NCBI GenBank assembly: GCA_002348535.1
Contig: DEBL01000359.1
Span: 1 to 7,087, forward strand
Direction of reading: 5' to 3'
Length of the DNA: 7,087 bases
DNA from: Deltaproteobacteria bacterium UBA2957
GTDB taxonomy: Bacteria > Myxococcota_A > UBA796
Numbering within the stretch: the stretch's first letter is position 1; each line of letters opens with the position of its first letter. The notes under the pieces were generated by a model. The model had not been told where the DNA came from. It did not search any database and saw only the letters and a program-made list of their open reading frames with translations. Below, one piece after another: positions 6,875 through 7,087 of this stretch. Made by a program: the position numbers and the translations under genes.

Positions 6875-7087
6875 GGGTCATTCTCCTCGTAGCAGACACG
6901 GTGGCATAGCACCTCGGGGGCACCCTCAGCCAATCTCTCCATGGTTTTAGGGAGCGAACGGAAGGACCCCTCCGAGTTGATGAGCACCTTCAACTCGGGA
7001 TGGTGAAGCAATGCATCCATCACGACATCCATGCGTCCTGCGAAGTCCATCGAATCACGCATGGACGGCGGAATGGCACCCACCTGA
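6862..7087 (-). CDS. C-terminal part of a probable zinc-type alcohol dehydrogenase (MDR superfamily), partial at right edge
   Basis: The frame enters from the right edge without a stop (first complete codon is CAG at 7086-7084) and ends at the TGA at 6864-6862. About 74 residues are visible. The pattern 'RMDVVMDALLHHPELKVLINSEGSF' then 'LPKTMERLAEG' and 'LCHRVCY' fits the end of MDR dehydrogenases, where 'R...AL.LL.dp.ld.LIT..f.l.e.p.a...l..G' is followed by a final beta strand. The N-terminal zinc-binding domain and the Rossmann GxGxxG loop would lie outside the window, so cofactor and metal binding cannot be checked. The GTG at 7083 would give a 73-residue open frame, but it is not a credible start because the frame continues upstream. 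It is the first visible gene of the minus-strand operon. Confidence 0.65.
   Translation of the reverse strand, partial: QVGAIPPSMRDSMDFAGRMDVVMDALLHHPELKVLINSEGSFRSLPKTMERLAEGAPEVLCHRVCYEENDPCID
6883..6887 (-). promoter_or_regulatory. Shine-Dalgarno site for the PTPS-like gene
   Basis: On the minus strand AGGAG lies eight bases before the ATG at 6874-6872, inside the last codons of the dehydrogenase gene. It supports this start and co-translation with the upstream gene. Confidence 0.75.

Noticed and set aside
6862..7083. Stand-alone 73-residue small protein starting at GTG 7083
   Set aside because: The frame is open to the window edge and the sequence matches the C-terminal end of a dehydrogenase, so it is a partial gene rather than a small one.

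Overview
The window is from a bacterial chromosome: it has Shine-Dalgarno sequences, ATGA stop/start overlaps and a bacterial-type PheRS beta chain. The DNA is moderately GC-rich. Membrane enzymes and GT-B glycosyltransferase chemistry suggest a cell with an elaborate envelope, most likely Gram-negative, but nothing here fixes the phylum. Almost every base is coding. There is no intergenic stretch above a few bases, and I see no RNA gene, mobile element, CRISPR array or attachment site.

Left part (1-2148, plus strand): the last codons of an upstream gene, probably pheS, run into pheT through an ATGA overlap. PheT is about 100 residues shorter than the usual bacterial chain. The missing part is the N-terminal OB-fold (EMAP-like) tRNA-binding domain. 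The B3/B4 editing domain, B5, the catalytic-like core and the FDX-ACB domain are all present.

Right part (2145-7087, minus strand, read right to left): a tightly packed five-gene operon that enters from beyond the right edge. In transcription order it holds (1) the C-terminus of a probable zinc-type (MDR) alcohol dehydrogenase; (2) a small protein of the 6-pyruvoyl-tetrahydropterin synthase / 6-carboxytetrahydropterin synthase (QueD) fold that lacks the usual catalytic residues; (3) a multi-pass membrane protein of the lysylphosphatidylglycerol-synthase TM family (UPF0104); (4) a membrane-anchored sulfatase / phosphoglycerol-transferase-like enzyme of the alkaline phosphatase superfamily; (5) a two-domain GT4 glycosyltransferase fused to a class I SAM methyltransferase. 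Neighbours overlap by 13, 38, 4 and 4 bases, so they are very likely co-transcribed and translationally coupled. The operon converges on pheT, and the two stop codons overlap, leaving no intergenic terminator.

Reading of the operon (inference): a soluble or pterin-like small-molecule branch (dehydrogenase, PTPS-like protein) is coupled to sugar transfer and methylation and to two membrane proteins that could handle or decorate a lipid-linked or exported product. The final product is unknown. This cluster is the best candidate in the window for an undescribed system.
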